Part shown: positions 54,627-63,453 of the stretch, piece after piece | Layout of the letters: each line of letters begins with the position of its first letter | Numbering within the stretch: position 1 is the stretch's first letter | Source of the DNA: Streptococcus sp. Marseille-Q0941 | GTDB lineage: Bacteria; Bacillota; Bacilli; Lactobacillales; Streptococcaceae | Length of the DNA: 64,000 nucleotides | Assembly: GCF_943736975.1 (NCBI RefSeq) | Contig: NZ_CALSFO010000006.1 | Location: 124,001-188,000 of the forward strand | Direction of reading: 5' to 3' | Program-made: the position numbers and the translations under genes | Notes under the pieces: model-generated | What the model was told of the DNA's origin: nothing | The model's database searches: none | What the model saw: the letters and a program-made list of their open reading frames with translations, nothing else

Positions 54627-55490
54627 TTATTGAATTGCTTTAAAGTCTGGATTCTTCAAACTTTGAACACTAGCATTGATGACGGCACCGATGATCAATA
54701 TCTTGGCAATGATAATGAACCAGAACATCATCACAACAACGACAATAGAACTGAAAAAACGGACGTCAACGAGATAGTTGACATAATTGTTGAAATAGGC
54801 TGCAAAGATGTTTAATAAAGCAATAGTGGTAACTAGCACAAATAGACTTCCAGGTACGACGTATCGAATCCGACTGACTTTAACATTTGGTAGGAAATAA
54901 TAGAGCATCATCACGGTAGCGAAAAGAAAGGCATAAATCAGCGGTCCTGTAAAATCCTGTAGATAAGAAAATAGAGTACTTTCGGATTTCCAGTAGTTTT
55001 TTAGTAAGTCCAATAGCATATGGCCAAACATACTTAGGAATAAGGAAAGGGCAAAGAGAATTTGAAGGCCAAAGCTGACCAAGAGGCTCATCAGCTGGTG
55101 TGAGATAATTCCCCTATTCTTTGCAATTCCATAGGCTTTATTAAAGGCTTTCTGAAGAAAATTCATGGATTTGGAGAAAGTCCAAAGTGCTGATAAGATA
55201 GCAAAACTTAGTAAACCTGTTGATGGTTGAGTCAGAACTTCTCTGGCAATTTTTGCAACCACTTCATAGATTGTATCTGGTAAAAATTCCTTGATTGTTA
55301 ATAGAAAGTTGGAGATTGGAATTTGAAAGTAGGGTAAAATGTTGACCACTATCATGAGTAAGGGGAAGATTGAAATCAACCAATAGTAGGCAACTGCAAC
55401 GCTGGTTAACTCACTATCAGAGGCTTGATAGTAGTGCAAAAAAGCTTTTAATAAGGGTCTATCAATCAGCTGTTTCCACAACTTTTTCAT
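54627..55490 (-). CDS. YihY/BrkB-family inner membrane protein
   Basis: 287 residues with six spans. It has the family features VAYYWLISIFPLLM near the first span, LSALWTFSKSMNFLQKAFNKAYG and a late VVVVMMFWFIIIAKILIIGA. It was formerly misnamed ribonuclease BN; the true function is unknown. I start at the ATG at 55490 behind GGAGG; a TTG 15 bp upstream overlaps that site. It follows the antiporter gene on the same strand by about 40 bp. Confidence 0.87.
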   Translation of the reverse strand: MKKLWKQLIDRPLLKAFLHYYQASDSELTSVAVAYYWLISIFPLLMIVVNILPYFQIPISNFLLTIKEFLPDTIYEVVAKIAREVLTQPSTGLLSFAILSALWTFSKSMNFLQKAFNKAYGIAKNRGIISHQLMSLLVSFGLQILFALSLFLSMFGHMLLDLLKNYWKSESTLFSYLQDFTGPLIYAFLFATVMMLYYFLPNVKVSRIRYVVPGSLFVLVTTIALLNIFAAYFNNYVNYLVDVRFFSSIVVVVMMFWFIIIAKILIIGAVINASVQSLKNPDFKAIQ

Positions 55491-55530
55491 TTTACAATCC
55501 TCCAAGTTTCTTTCTTGTTTAGTATAGATT

Positions 55531-56475
55531 TTAGTTTCTTCGAACTAATTCCATCATATCATAAGGTAAGGTATTAGCTGATTCTTTTAAGGAATAGGTT
55601 TCTAAATTATTGACATTTTGGCGAAGCTTTTTAGCATACTGAGCTGAGATGAGTTTTTGAGCTTCGTATTCAAAGATACACTTACGCTCAAGGTAGTAAC
55701 CTCTGAGCATTTCATCAATGTTATTGGGTTTGATACGATTGATAACCCGCTCCACAAAGGCTCCACTAGTAATATGACTAGTTTCACGAAGACGAGATTC
55801 CTGCATAAAGCTGATTAAAGAACTCTTATAAATCCCTTTGAGGTTTTCCAAACTTTCGATAATAATTTCAGTGTTGGCTAGGTATAGCTCTGCAATCTGA
55901 TCATAGTCAATAGCCTGAAGTCTCTGTTTTTCCTTGTCTTTCCATGAACGCAATGTTTTTCCAAATGTGAGCAATTCATGAAGTAGAAAACGAAGAATGC
56001 GTATGGAAACAAGGAAGTAGTAGGTTAGTCGAGAAGCAAAGTTTCGCTTAATATTTTTTTCCATGTTTTTTAGATAGCGTTGGTAAACACGATAAGCACG
56101 ATCTCCAATCTTTCCTTCTTCATAGGCTTGCTCCAAACCATCGCTTTCAATACTGAGAATCAAGAGTTTGAGAGCTTCCCAGTCTTCCTGAATTTCTTTG
56201 TTTTCTTGACTAAGAATAAGATTTTCAATACGACCATGATAGTTGTCAATAGCCGCATAGAGTGGAACCTTGTTTTTGGTGTTTTCTAAATCTTTCTCTA
56301 ATTCCATGGCGACATCGTTTAAGATAGCGATGTGCATGAGCTGATCCTTAGATGGTTCTTTCTCTTCAGAAAGGTGCGGAAGTACTAGTAATCCTGTGAG
56401 GAAACTGATCAGGGTTACACCAGCTACGAGGAAGAGAAGAAGAGAGTATTCCTGCTCTAAATTAGACGGTATCAA
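55531..56475 (-). pseudogene. Na+/H+ antiporter, C-terminal fragment (after frameshift)
   Basis: This 314-codon frame begins at a TTG that overlaps the stop of the N-terminal fragment. It carries the last membrane helix (LLLFLVAGVTLISFLTGLLV) and a long cytoplasmic tail rich in charged helices. It lacks a transport core of its own. Shifting frame by one base joins it seamlessly to the fragment encoded upstream, giving about 685 residues, the usual length of this streptococcal antiporter. Independent translation from the overlapping TTG is conceivable but has no ribosome site. Confidence 0.82.
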
Positions 56476-57584
56476 AAGAATAGTGCAATAGATACAGTTC
56501 CCTTTACACCGGAAAACGTAAGGAGGAGCATGTCTTTGACGTACTTGTCTAAACTTTTATGAAGCTTCTTAATCCGAAAGGCGTAAAATCCATAGATCAT
56601 GACAAATCGGATGGCAAATAGTAGGAAGGTTAATAGGAAGATAGTGACAAGAAGAAGCACATTGTTATAAAAAGCACTCTTCAGAATTGGTTCCGCGATC
56701 ATTTCCAGTTCCATCCCAAGAATGACAAAAACTGAACCATTGAGCATAAAGGTTACAGTCTGCCAAACAGTCTCAGTAACTGTATCAACTTGCGCTTCAA
56801 GGAGATTTATTTTCTTGAAACGACTGGCTTTCAGAATCCCAGCAACAACAACGGCGATAATGCCTGAAACATGAATCTCTTCAGCAATGAAAAAAGTTAA
56901 GAGAGGTAAACTGAGTTCTAATAAGAGTTCACTTGCGATATCCGTTGCACGAACACTGAGTAGAAAGCTATGGAGGAAGCGATTGATTAAGGCTGTTATA
57001 AGGCCGACCGCAAATCCTCCAACAATGGAAATAGCTAATGAAGTTCCGGCTTGGGTAAGTGAGAATGTTCCTGTTGTCCAAGCGATGAGAGCCATCCGAA
57101 AGGCTACTAGTCCAGAAGCATCATTAAGAAGACCTTCCCCTTTTAGGATATTAGAAACCCGCTTCGGGAAGGAAAAGCGTTGAGAAAGTGAAGCGAAGGC
57201 AACTAGGTCAGTAGGGCCTAAAGCCGCACCAACTGCTACGCAGGCGGCTAATGGTAAGCTAGCCCAAAGGACATGAGCGAGTTCCCCCATGCTTAAGGCT
57301 GAGATAAAAATAACTGGAAAAATCAAAAAGAGGACAATCCGCCAGTGTTTGAGGATGGAGGTAATGTCTGCTTCTTGAGCCTCTCGGAATAGTAGTGGGC
57401 CAATGACTAAAGCTAGAAATAACTCAGTATCTAAGTGATATTGGTTGTTGGGTAAACAAAGGCCAAGTCCAATTCCCAGCAAAATCTGAATCAGAGGCAT
57501 GGGTAAAAAGGGAAGTAGCTTGTTGGTTGTACTAGAAACAATGAGAACTAGTAAAAATACCAAGAGATAAAAAAGTAAATTCAT
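56472..57584 (-). pseudogene. Na+/H+ antiporter, N-terminal fragment (frameshifted)
   Basis: 370 codons of a CPA1/NhaP-type exchanger. It has about eleven spans, the ion-site region AALGPTDLVAFASLSQ and LLNDASGLVAFRMAL, and a late FSGVKGTVSIAL. The frame then stops at LFF. In the -1 frame the sequence continues TILLIPSNLEQE, exactly what this helix should read, so one base (probably an A in GCAACT) appears lost near 56484. It starts behind GAGGTGG. The truncated core might retain partial activity. Confidence 0.83.
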
Positions 57585-57595
57585 TTTCCACCTCT

Positions 57596-57850
57596 CTATT
57601 TTTGTTTACAACAATTTTCAAAAAGTTCCTTTTGTTCTTGGATTTTTTGATCAATCTTTGAGCAGTCCTTATGCTCGATTTTTTTCTGACAACGCTCCAT
57701 TTCGAGGGTTATCATTTTTTTCTTGATTTTCAGCATTTTCTTACTCATATGAGCTTCATCCAACATACCAACTGCACGTTCGTGTTGGGTTGATTCGACG
57801 AATTTGTGACGAAGAGTTTCGATTTTATCTTTTAGGTATTGTTTATCCAT
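57596..57850 (-). CDS. Small Cys/Lys-rich hypothetical protein
   Basis: 84 residues, highly charged, predicted mostly helical or coiled coil, with Cys at the end (FENCCKQK) and in ERCQKK and DCSK. No known domain is recognised. It overlaps the YtqB-type gene by 8 bp and precedes the antiporter gene by 11 bp, so it belongs to the same reverse-strand operon. The operon position and a GAAAGG-type site upstream support its being real. Confidence 0.65.
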   Translation of the reverse strand: MDKQYLKDKIETLRHKFVESTQHERAVGMLDEAHMSKKMLKIKKKMITLEMERCQKKIEHKDCSKIDQKIQEQKELFENCCKQK

Positions 57851-58400
57851 GTCGATACCTTTCTAATTTTTCAATCATGACTAAAAATGGTGGATGGTTG
57901 ATTTGGTTGAGGGTGCGATAGATAGTAGCAGTATATTCTTGTTGCGGTAACTGACTAACATAATCCATAACTGCATCCCGTTCGATATCTCCACCTTCAT
58001 GCCCGTAATAAATCATGATAGCTATCCGACCGCCCTTAACGAGCATTTGACAGAGCTTTTCAAGTGCCTCGATGGTTGTTTGAGGCTTAGTAATGATAGA
58101 CTTATCAGCAGAAGGAAGGTAACCTAGATTAAAGATAGCAGCCTTTACTTCCCTTACAAACTGATCTACAGTTTCATGCCCTTGCAGGATCAATTTTACA
58201 TTGGTGAAACCAGCTTCTTGTAGGCGTTGCCTTGTCTTTTCCAAAGCTTGTTCCTGTATATCAAAAGCGTAGACTTGTTTCGCTAACTTGGCAAGAAAAA
58301 GCGTATCATGGCCATTCCCCATGGTCGCATCAACGACAATATCTTCTTGGGTGATGACTTGGGCAAGAAAATCATGCGCCATTTCAAGTGGTCTTTTCAT
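57843..58400 (-). CDS. mnmM: YtqB-type tRNA methyltransferase (MnmM)
   Basis: 185 residues, a class I S-adenosylmethionine methyltransferase with VDATMGNGHDTLFLA (motif I) near 23-37 and FNLGYLPSADK where a catalytic NPPY-like motif would sit. It matches B. subtilis YtqB, recently named MnmM, which methylates the aminomethyl group of the tRNA wobble uridine. It overlaps the radical SAM gene by 17 bp, supporting a shared tRNA-modification role. The symbol rests on family recall. Confidence 0.8.
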   Translation of the reverse strand: MKRPLEMAHDFLAQVITQEDIVVDATMGNGHDTLFLAKLAKQVYAFDIQEQALEKTRQRLQEAGFTNVKLILQGHETVDQFVREVKAAIFNLGYLPSADKSIITKPQTTIEALEKLCQMLVKGGRIAIMIYYGHEGGDIERDAVMDYVSQLPQQEYTATIYRTLNQINHPPFLVMIEKLERYRHG

Positions 58401-59331
58401 TCATAAACTCCTGTTTTACAGCCTTGCATCCTTGAACACTACCTCGACGTCTCATTTCAGCTTCAATGCTGTTTAGAACTTCCCATTTGTTGAGACTCCA
58501 CATAGGACCAATCAACATATCTCTAGGTGCATCTCCTGTAATCCTATGGATGACCATATGTTTGGGAATTATTTCTAGTTGGTCACAGATGACCTTGACA
58601 TAGTCATATTGGCTCATGAGTTGCAAACGTCCTTCGTGGTAATCTCTTTGCATACGCGTATTGGTCATAAGATGGAGCAAGTGCAGTTTAATCCCTTGAA
58701 TATCATTATCAGTGACACAACGGCGGACATTTTCAACCATCATTTCATGGGTTTCCCCAGGCAAGCCATTGATCAGATGGGCTACAATTTCAATTTTAGG
58801 GAATTTTCTCAAGCGCTTAACTGTTTCCACGTAGAGTTCATAGGAGTGGGCACGGTTAATCAATTCAGAAGTTGCTTCATATGTGGTTTGTAAACCTAAC
58901 TCTACAGTGACGTGCATCCTTTCAGACAGTTCTGCCAAATATTGGATAGTCTCATCGGGTAGACAGTCTGGTCGTGTACCGATATTAATGCCAACGACAC
59001 CAGGCTCGTTGATAGCCTGTTCATAGCGTTCGTGAATCACTTCAAGTTTCTCGTGTGTATTGGTGAAATTTTGGAAATAAACCAGATATTTTCTGACATC
59101 TGGCCATTTGCGGTGCATAAAGTCAATTTCCTTGTAAAATTGTTCGCGGATTGGTGCGTCAGGAGCAACGATAGCATCTCCAGAGCCAGAAACCGTACAG
59201 AAAGTACAGCCTCCATGAGCAACAGTCCCATCGCGGTTTGGACAGTCAAAACCAGCATCAATAGGAACTTTAAAGGTTTTTTCTCCAAATAAGTTTCGAT
59301 AATAATCATTCAAGGTATTATAGGATTTCAT
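58384..59331 (-). CDS. YtqA-type radical SAM protein (TIGR01212 family)
   Basis: 315 residues. The iron-sulfur cysteines appear in the spaced motif FDCPNRDGT...GGCTFC (about residues 29-44) instead of CxxxCxxC, which defines this family. GEVHEMMVENV-like and HLLHLMTNTRMQRDY segments follow. It lies in one operon with the YtqB-type methyltransferase, and a joint role in wobble-uridine modification has been reported (MnmL, from memory). The ATG at 59331 gives the family start MKSYNTLNDYYRNLFGEKTF; a longer frame upstream is spurious. It is candidate leaderless. Confidence 0.85.
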   Translation of the reverse strand: MKSYNTLNDYYRNLFGEKTFKVPIDAGFDCPNRDGTVAHGGCTFCTVSGSGDAIVAPDAPIREQFYKEIDFMHRKWPDVRKYLVYFQNFTNTHEKLEVIHERYEQAINEPGVVGINIGTRPDCLPDETIQYLAELSERMHVTVELGLQTTYEATSELINRAHSYELYVETVKRLRKFPKIEIVAHLINGLPGETHEMMVENVRRCVTDNDIQGIKLHLLHLMTNTRMQRDYHEGRLQLMSQYDYVKVICDQLEIIPKHMVIHRITGDAPRDMLIGPMWSLNKWEVLNSIEAEMRRRGSVQGCKAVKQEFMNEKTT

Positions 59332-59338
59332 AGGTAAT

Positions 59339-59367
59339 ATTATATCAGAAAACACTAGTAAACTCAA
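59339..59367 (-). promoter_or_regulatory. ytqA-ytqB promoter with leaderless geometry
   Basis: On the reverse strand TTGAGT (59367-59362), a 17-bp spacer and TATAAT (59344-59339), extended by TGA, precede the ATG at 59331 by 7 nt (ATTACCT). No ribosome site is present. Confidence 0.62.
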
Positions 59368-59428
59368 AGTCAGTAAACGAGTGACGGATATTGAAATGAT
59401 AAAACTAAAAAAATCTTTTAAAAAAGCC

Positions 59429-59497
59429 TTTACAAAAAAATGAAAAGTGGTATAATAGAGGTGTGAATGATGCAAACGTTTTCGTAAATCGTTTGCA
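59429..59497 (+). promoter_or_regulatory. ptsG promoter with CRE-type inverted repeat
   Basis: TTTACA (59429-59434), a 16-bp spacer and an extended -10 TGGTATAAT (ending 59456). Just downstream of the expected start, TGCAAACG (59471-59478) and CGTTTGCA (59490-59497) form an inverted repeat. The first arm region ATGCAAACGTTTTCG matches the CcpA CRE consensus at all but one fixed position; the second, read in reverse, has two mismatches. CcpA or a LacI-type regulator could block transcription here. Confidence 0.68.
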
Positions 59498-59522
59498 TTA
59501 AAATAAAAATAAGGAGATTTGG

Positions 59523-61709
59523 ATGATGAAAGATACATTCAAAAATGTCTTGTCTTTCGAATTTTGGCAAAAATTCGGTAAGGCTCTAATGGTGGTTATC
59601 GCTGTTATGCCAGCGGCTGGATTGATGATTTCAATCGGTAAGTCGCTCGTGATGATTAACCCTAACTTTGCCCCACTGGTAATTACTGGTGGTGTACTAG
59701 AGCAAATCGGTTGGGGAGTTATCGTTAACCTTCATATCTTGTTTGCCCTCGCTATCGGAGGAAGCTGGGCTAAAGAACGCGCTGGTGGTGCTTTTGCTGC
59801 TGGTCTTGCCTTTATCTTAATCAACCGTATCACTGGTACAATCTTTGGAGTATCAGGTGACATGTTGAAAGATCCAAATGCTATGGTTTCAACACTATTG
59901 GGTGGGTCAATCAAAGTTTCTGATTACTTTATCAGTGTTATGGAAGCTCCTGCACTTAACATGGGTGTCTTCGTAGGGATTATTTCTGGTTTTATTGGGG
60001 CAACTGCCTTTAACAAATACTACAACTTCCGTAAGCTTCCTGATGCACTTTCATTCTTTAACGGAAAACGTTTTGTACCGTTTGTAGTTATTGTTCGTTC
60101 AGTAATTGCTGCAATTGTTCTTTCAATTTTCTGGCCACTTGTTCAAACAGGTATTAACAGCTTTGGTATCTGGATTGCTAACTCTCAAGAAACAGCTCCA
60201 GTATTGGCACCGTTCTTGTATGGTACTTTGGAACGCTTGCTCTTGCCATTTGGACTTCACCACATGTTGACTATCCCAATGAACTATACAGCTCTTGGTG
60301 GTACTTATGATATCATGACTGGTGCAGCAAAAGGTAGTCAAGTATTTGGTCAAGATCCACTTTGGCTTGCATGGGTAACAGACCTTGTAAACCTTAAAGG
60401 TACTGACGCTGGTCAATACCAACACTTGTTAGATACAGTACATCCAGCTCGCTTCAAGGTTGGACAAATGATTGGTTCATTTGGTATCTTGATGGGTGTG
60501 ATCGTAGCTATCTACCGCAACGTTGATGCTGATAAGAAACACCAATACAAGGGTATGATGATTGCGACAGCCCTTGCAACATTCTTGACAGGGGTTACTG
60601 AACCAATCGAGTATATGTTCATGTTCATCGCAACACCTCTTTACCTTGTATACTCACTAGTTCAAGGTGCTGCCTTTGCCATGGCTGACGTAGTAAACCT
60701 ACGTATGCACTCATTCGGTTCTATCGAATTCTTGACTCGTACTCCTCTAGCTATCAATGCTGGCCTTGGTATGGATATCATTAACTTTATCTGGGTGACA
60801 GTACTCTTTGCAACTATCATGTACTTCATCGCTAACTTCATGATTCAAAAATTCAACTACGCAACTCCAGGACGTAACGGTAACTATGAAAATGCCGAAG
60901 GTTCATCAGAATCTGAAGCTGCTGGTGAGTCAAAAGTTGCAGAAGCTTCTCAAGCTGTTAACATCATCAACCTTCTTGGTGGACGTGCTAACATCGTCGA
61001 TGTGGATGCATGTATGACTCGTCTTCGTGTTACTGTAAAAGACGCAGATCGTGTTGGTACTGAAGAACAATGGAAATCAGAAGGAGCTATGGGACTTGTC
61101 ATGAAAGGACAAGGTGTCCAAGCTATCTACGGACCTAAAGCTGACGTTTTGAAATCAGATATCCAAGATATTCTTGACTCAGGTGAAGTAATTCCTGAAA
61201 CTCTTCCAAGTCAAATGGTAGCAGCTCAAAAAGATGCTGTTGTATACAAAGGAGTGACTGAAGAAGTTTACTCAGTTGCTGATGGTAAAGTTATCGAATT
61301 GGAACAAGTTAAGGATCCTGTCTTCGCACAAAAAATGATGGGTGATGGATTTGCAGTGGAACCATCAAATGGAAACATTGTATCTCCAGTTTCAGGTACG
61401 GTATCAAGTATCTTCCCAACTAAACATGCTCTTGGTCTTGTAACTGAAGCAGGCCTTGAAGTACTTGTTCACATCGGTTTGGACACAGTAAGTCTTGAAG
61501 GAAAACCATTTACAGTTCGTGTTACTGAAGGACAACAGGTTGCTGCGGGTGATCTTCTTGTCACAGCTGACTTGGGTGCTATCCGTGACGCTGGTCGTGA
61601 AACTACAACTGTGGTTGTCTTCACAAATGGTGATGCGATTAAATCAGTTAAATTAGAACAAACCGGTTCTCTTGCAGCTAACACAGCAGTTGCGAAAGTA
61701 GAATTGTAA
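59523..61709 (+). CDS. ptsG: PTS glucose transporter, EIICBA fusion
   Basis: 728 residues. The EIIC membrane domain spans about 1-440 (MVVIAVMPAAGLMISIGKSL, GVTEPIEYMFMFI). EIIB follows with phospho-Cys497 in VDACMTRLRV, and EIIA with phospho-His650 in LVHIGLDTVSLEG. It imports and phosphorylates glucose or a related hexose. EIICBA order and length match streptococcal PtsG. Two adjacent ATG codons (59523 and 59526) follow AAGGAG. Confidence 0.93.
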   Translation: MMKDTFKNVLSFEFWQKFGKALMVVIAVMPAAGLMISIGKSLVMINPNFAPLVITGGVLEQIGWGVIVNLHILFALAIGGSWAKERAGGAFAAGLAFILINRITGTIFGVSGDMLKDPNAMVSTLLGGSIKVSDYFISVMEAPALNMGVFVGIISGFIGATAFNKYYNFRKLPDALSFFNGKRFVPFVVIVRSVIAAIVLSIFWPLVQTGINSFGIWIANSQETAPVLAPFLYGTLERLLLPFGLHHMLTIPMNYTALGGTYDIMTGAAKGSQVFGQDPLWLAWVTDLVNLKGTDAGQYQHLLDTVHPARFKVGQMIGSFGILMGVIVAIYRNVDADKKHQYKGMMIATALATFLTGVTEPIEYMFMFIATPLYLVYSLVQGAAFAMADVVNLRMHSFGSIEFLTRTPLAINAGLGMDIINFIWVTVLFATIMYFIANFMIQKFNYATPGRNGNYENAEGSSESEAAGESKVAEASQAVNIINLLGGRANIVDVDACMTRLRVTVKDADRVGTEEQWKSEGAMGLVMKGQGVQAIYGPKADVLKSDIQDILDSGEVIPETLPSQMVAAQKDAVVYKGVTEEVYSVADGKVIELEQVKDPVFAQKMMGDGFAVEPSNGNIVSPVSGTVSSIFPTKHALGLVTEAGLEVLVHIGLDTVSLEGKPFTVRVTEGQQVAAGDLLVTADLGAIRDAGRETTTVVVFTNGDAIKSVKLEQTGSLAANTAVAKVEL

Positions 61710-61715
61710 TCGATT

Positions 61716-61744
61716 AGGGGTTGGAATCTATTTCCAACCTCTTG
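61716..61744 (+). terminator. Hairpin after ptsG
   Basis: AGGGGTTGGAA pairs with TTCCAACCTCT around a 5-base loop. The T-run is short, so termination may be partial and the next gene may be read through. Confidence 0.55.
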
Positions 61745-61760
61745 TTTATAGGAGAAAAGT

Positions 61761-62579
61761 ATGAAGTTTTTAACACTCAATACTCATAGTTGGATGGAAA
61801 AGAATACCGAAGAAAAATTTCAGCTCTTGTTACAAGATATACTTGAAAATAGTTATGATTTGATTTGTTTTCAAGAAATCAATCAAGAAATTACTTCAGC
61901 GCAAGTAGAAGCGGGCCCGCTATATCATCCGTTACCTTCAGCAGAACCCATTCACCAAGACCATTATGTGCGTCTTTTGGTAGAGAAACTAGCTGAAAAA
62001 GGTCACAAATATTATTGGACTTGGGCTTATAATCATATCGGTTATGACCGTTATCATGAGGGTGTGGCCATTCTATCTAAAACACCAATTGAGGCGCGTG
62101 AAATTTTGGTTTCAGATGTAGCTGATCCAACTGATTATCACACTCGTCGAGTTGCATTAGCAGAAACAGTAGTGGAAGGAAAAGAGCTTGCAGTTGCGAG
62201 TGTGCATCTTTCTTGGTGGGATAAAGGTTTCCAAGAGGAGTGGGCACGCTTTGAAGCAGTTCTGAAAAAATTGAACAAGCCTCTCTTGCTAGCTGGTGAT
62301 TTCAATAATCCTGCAGGTCAAGAGGGTTATCAAGCTATCCTAGCTAGTCCACTAGACTTACAAGATGCATTTGAAGTTGCTAAAGAGAGAAGCGGTAGCT
62401 ATACAGTTCCACCTGAAATTGATGGTTGGAAGGGCAACAGTGAGCCTCTAAGGATAGATTATGTCTTTACGACAAAGGATATAGAGGTAGAAAACTTACA
62501 TGTAGTTTTTGATGGCAAGCAAAGTCCACAAGTTAGTGATCACTATGGTCTTCAAGCAAAACTTTCTTGGAAGAACTAA
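61761..62579 (+). CDS. Endonuclease/exonuclease/phosphatase-family hydrolase
   Basis: 272 residues. The fold motifs are in order: LTLNTHSW, CFQEIN (metal Glu), ASVHLSWWD, LLAGDFNNPAG and the closing SDHYGLQA with the catalytic His. There is no signal peptide, so it is cytoplasmic. The phosphodiester or phosphomonoester substrate is not fixed by sequence. It follows ptsG by 51 bp behind GGAG and may be co-transcribed. Confidence 0.85.
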   Translation: MKFLTLNTHSWMEKNTEEKFQLLLQDILENSYDLICFQEINQEITSAQVEAGPLYHPLPSAEPIHQDHYVRLLVEKLAEKGHKYYWTWAYNHIGYDRYHEGVAILSKTPIEAREILVSDVADPTDYHTRRVALAETVVEGKELAVASVHLSWWDKGFQEEWARFEAVLKKLNKPLLLAGDFNNPAGQEGYQAILASPLDLQDAFEVAKERSGSYTVPPEIDGWKGNSEPLRIDYVFTTKDIEVENLHVVFDGKQSPQVSDHYGLQAKLSWKN

Positions 62580-62606
62580 GAAAGAATTTTACTAAAATAA
62601 AACAAG

Positions 62607-62631
62607 CCCCCCTTTTGATAACGAAGGGGGG
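62607..62631. terminator. G/C-rich hairpin after the nuclease-family gene
   Basis: A perfect CCCCCCTT/AAGGGGGG stem has a 9-base loop. The forward tail is poor in T, whereas the reverse strand has a TTGTTTTATTTT tail, so it may work mainly against antisense transcription. Confidence 0.55.
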
Positions 62632-62727
62632 TTACTGATTCAAGGGGTTAATATAGTTAAAGTTTTTAGTTGAATAACTTGTAAAATAGAATAAAATCCT
62701 TTAAAATAAAAAGAGTTGGAGGAATTT

Positions 62728-63453
62728 ATGAATGTAAATCAAATTGTGCGTATGATCCCGACGCTAAAGGTAAATAATAGAAGATTAAATGAATTGTTTT
62801 ATATCGAAACCTTGGGTATGAAACCCCTGCTTGAGGAGTCTGCTTTTCTATCTCTAGGAGACCAGTCAGGCATTGAAAAAATGGTTTTAGAAGAATCACC
62901 GAGTATGAGAAGCCGTAAGGTTGAAGGGACAAAAAAATTAGCTAGATTGATTGTAAAAGTAGAGAATCCATCTGAGATTGAAGCACTACTTGCTAGAATG
63001 GATAAAATCCCTCAATTATACAAAGGAACCAAAGGGTATGCTTTTGAAGTCCTTTCACCAGAAGGGGACCTAGTCCTTATCCATGCAGAAGATGATACCA
63101 AAGAGTTGAAAAAGGTTGAGGAAACAGTCACTTTTTCAAAAGATGAGAAACTGCAATATTTGACAGTATTTGATATTTCAGTGGAAATTAACTTGCCTGA
63201 AGAGACGACAAGCCTCCTTGAAAAAGAGGAAATCGAAAATGGGCTAGCTTTTAAACAAGCCCAAGGTAGTGATTTGCTGGTTGAAAATAATGTAACTTGG
63301 GACTTGTCTATGTTGAAATTCCAAGTACAAACACTTGACTTAGCTAATCTTCGTCAACGTTTTGAAACTGTAGGCTACTTTGCTCCAAAGTCTGAAAAGT
63401 TTTTCCTAACCAAGGATACCAACAATATTGAGTTGTGGTTTGAAGAAGTATGA
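62728..63453 (+). CDS. cppA: CppA-family protein
   Basis: 241 residues, a two-domain protein with a glyoxalase/VOC-like N-terminal half (MIPTLKVNNRRLNELFYIET) and a separate C-terminal half. It matches streptococcal CppA, described as a C3-degrading protein although it has no obvious signal peptide or protease motif. The VOC-like fold makes a metabolic role as plausible. I start at the ATG at 62728 behind GGAGG. It overlaps the next gene as ATGA. Confidence 0.85.
   Translation: MNVNQIVRMIPTLKVNNRRLNELFYIETLGMKPLLEESAFLSLGDQSGIEKMVLEESPSMRSRKVEGTKKLARLIVKVENPSEIEALLARMDKIPQLYKGTKGYAFEVLSPEGDLVLIHAEDDTKELKKVEETVTFSKDEKLQYLTVFDISVEINLPEETTSLLEKEEIENGLAFKQAQGSDLLVENNVTWDLSMLKFQVQTLDLANLRQRFETVGYFAPKSEKFFLTKDTNNIELWFEEV

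Noticed and set aside
56472-56490. Programmed -1 frameshift in the antiporter gene
   Set aside because: There is no slippery heptamer at the junction and no strong downstream hairpin. A single lost base explains the sequence better.
59332-59538. Extended N-terminus for the radical SAM protein
   Set aside because: It would span the promoter and the divergent ptsG upstream region and adds residues unlike the family.
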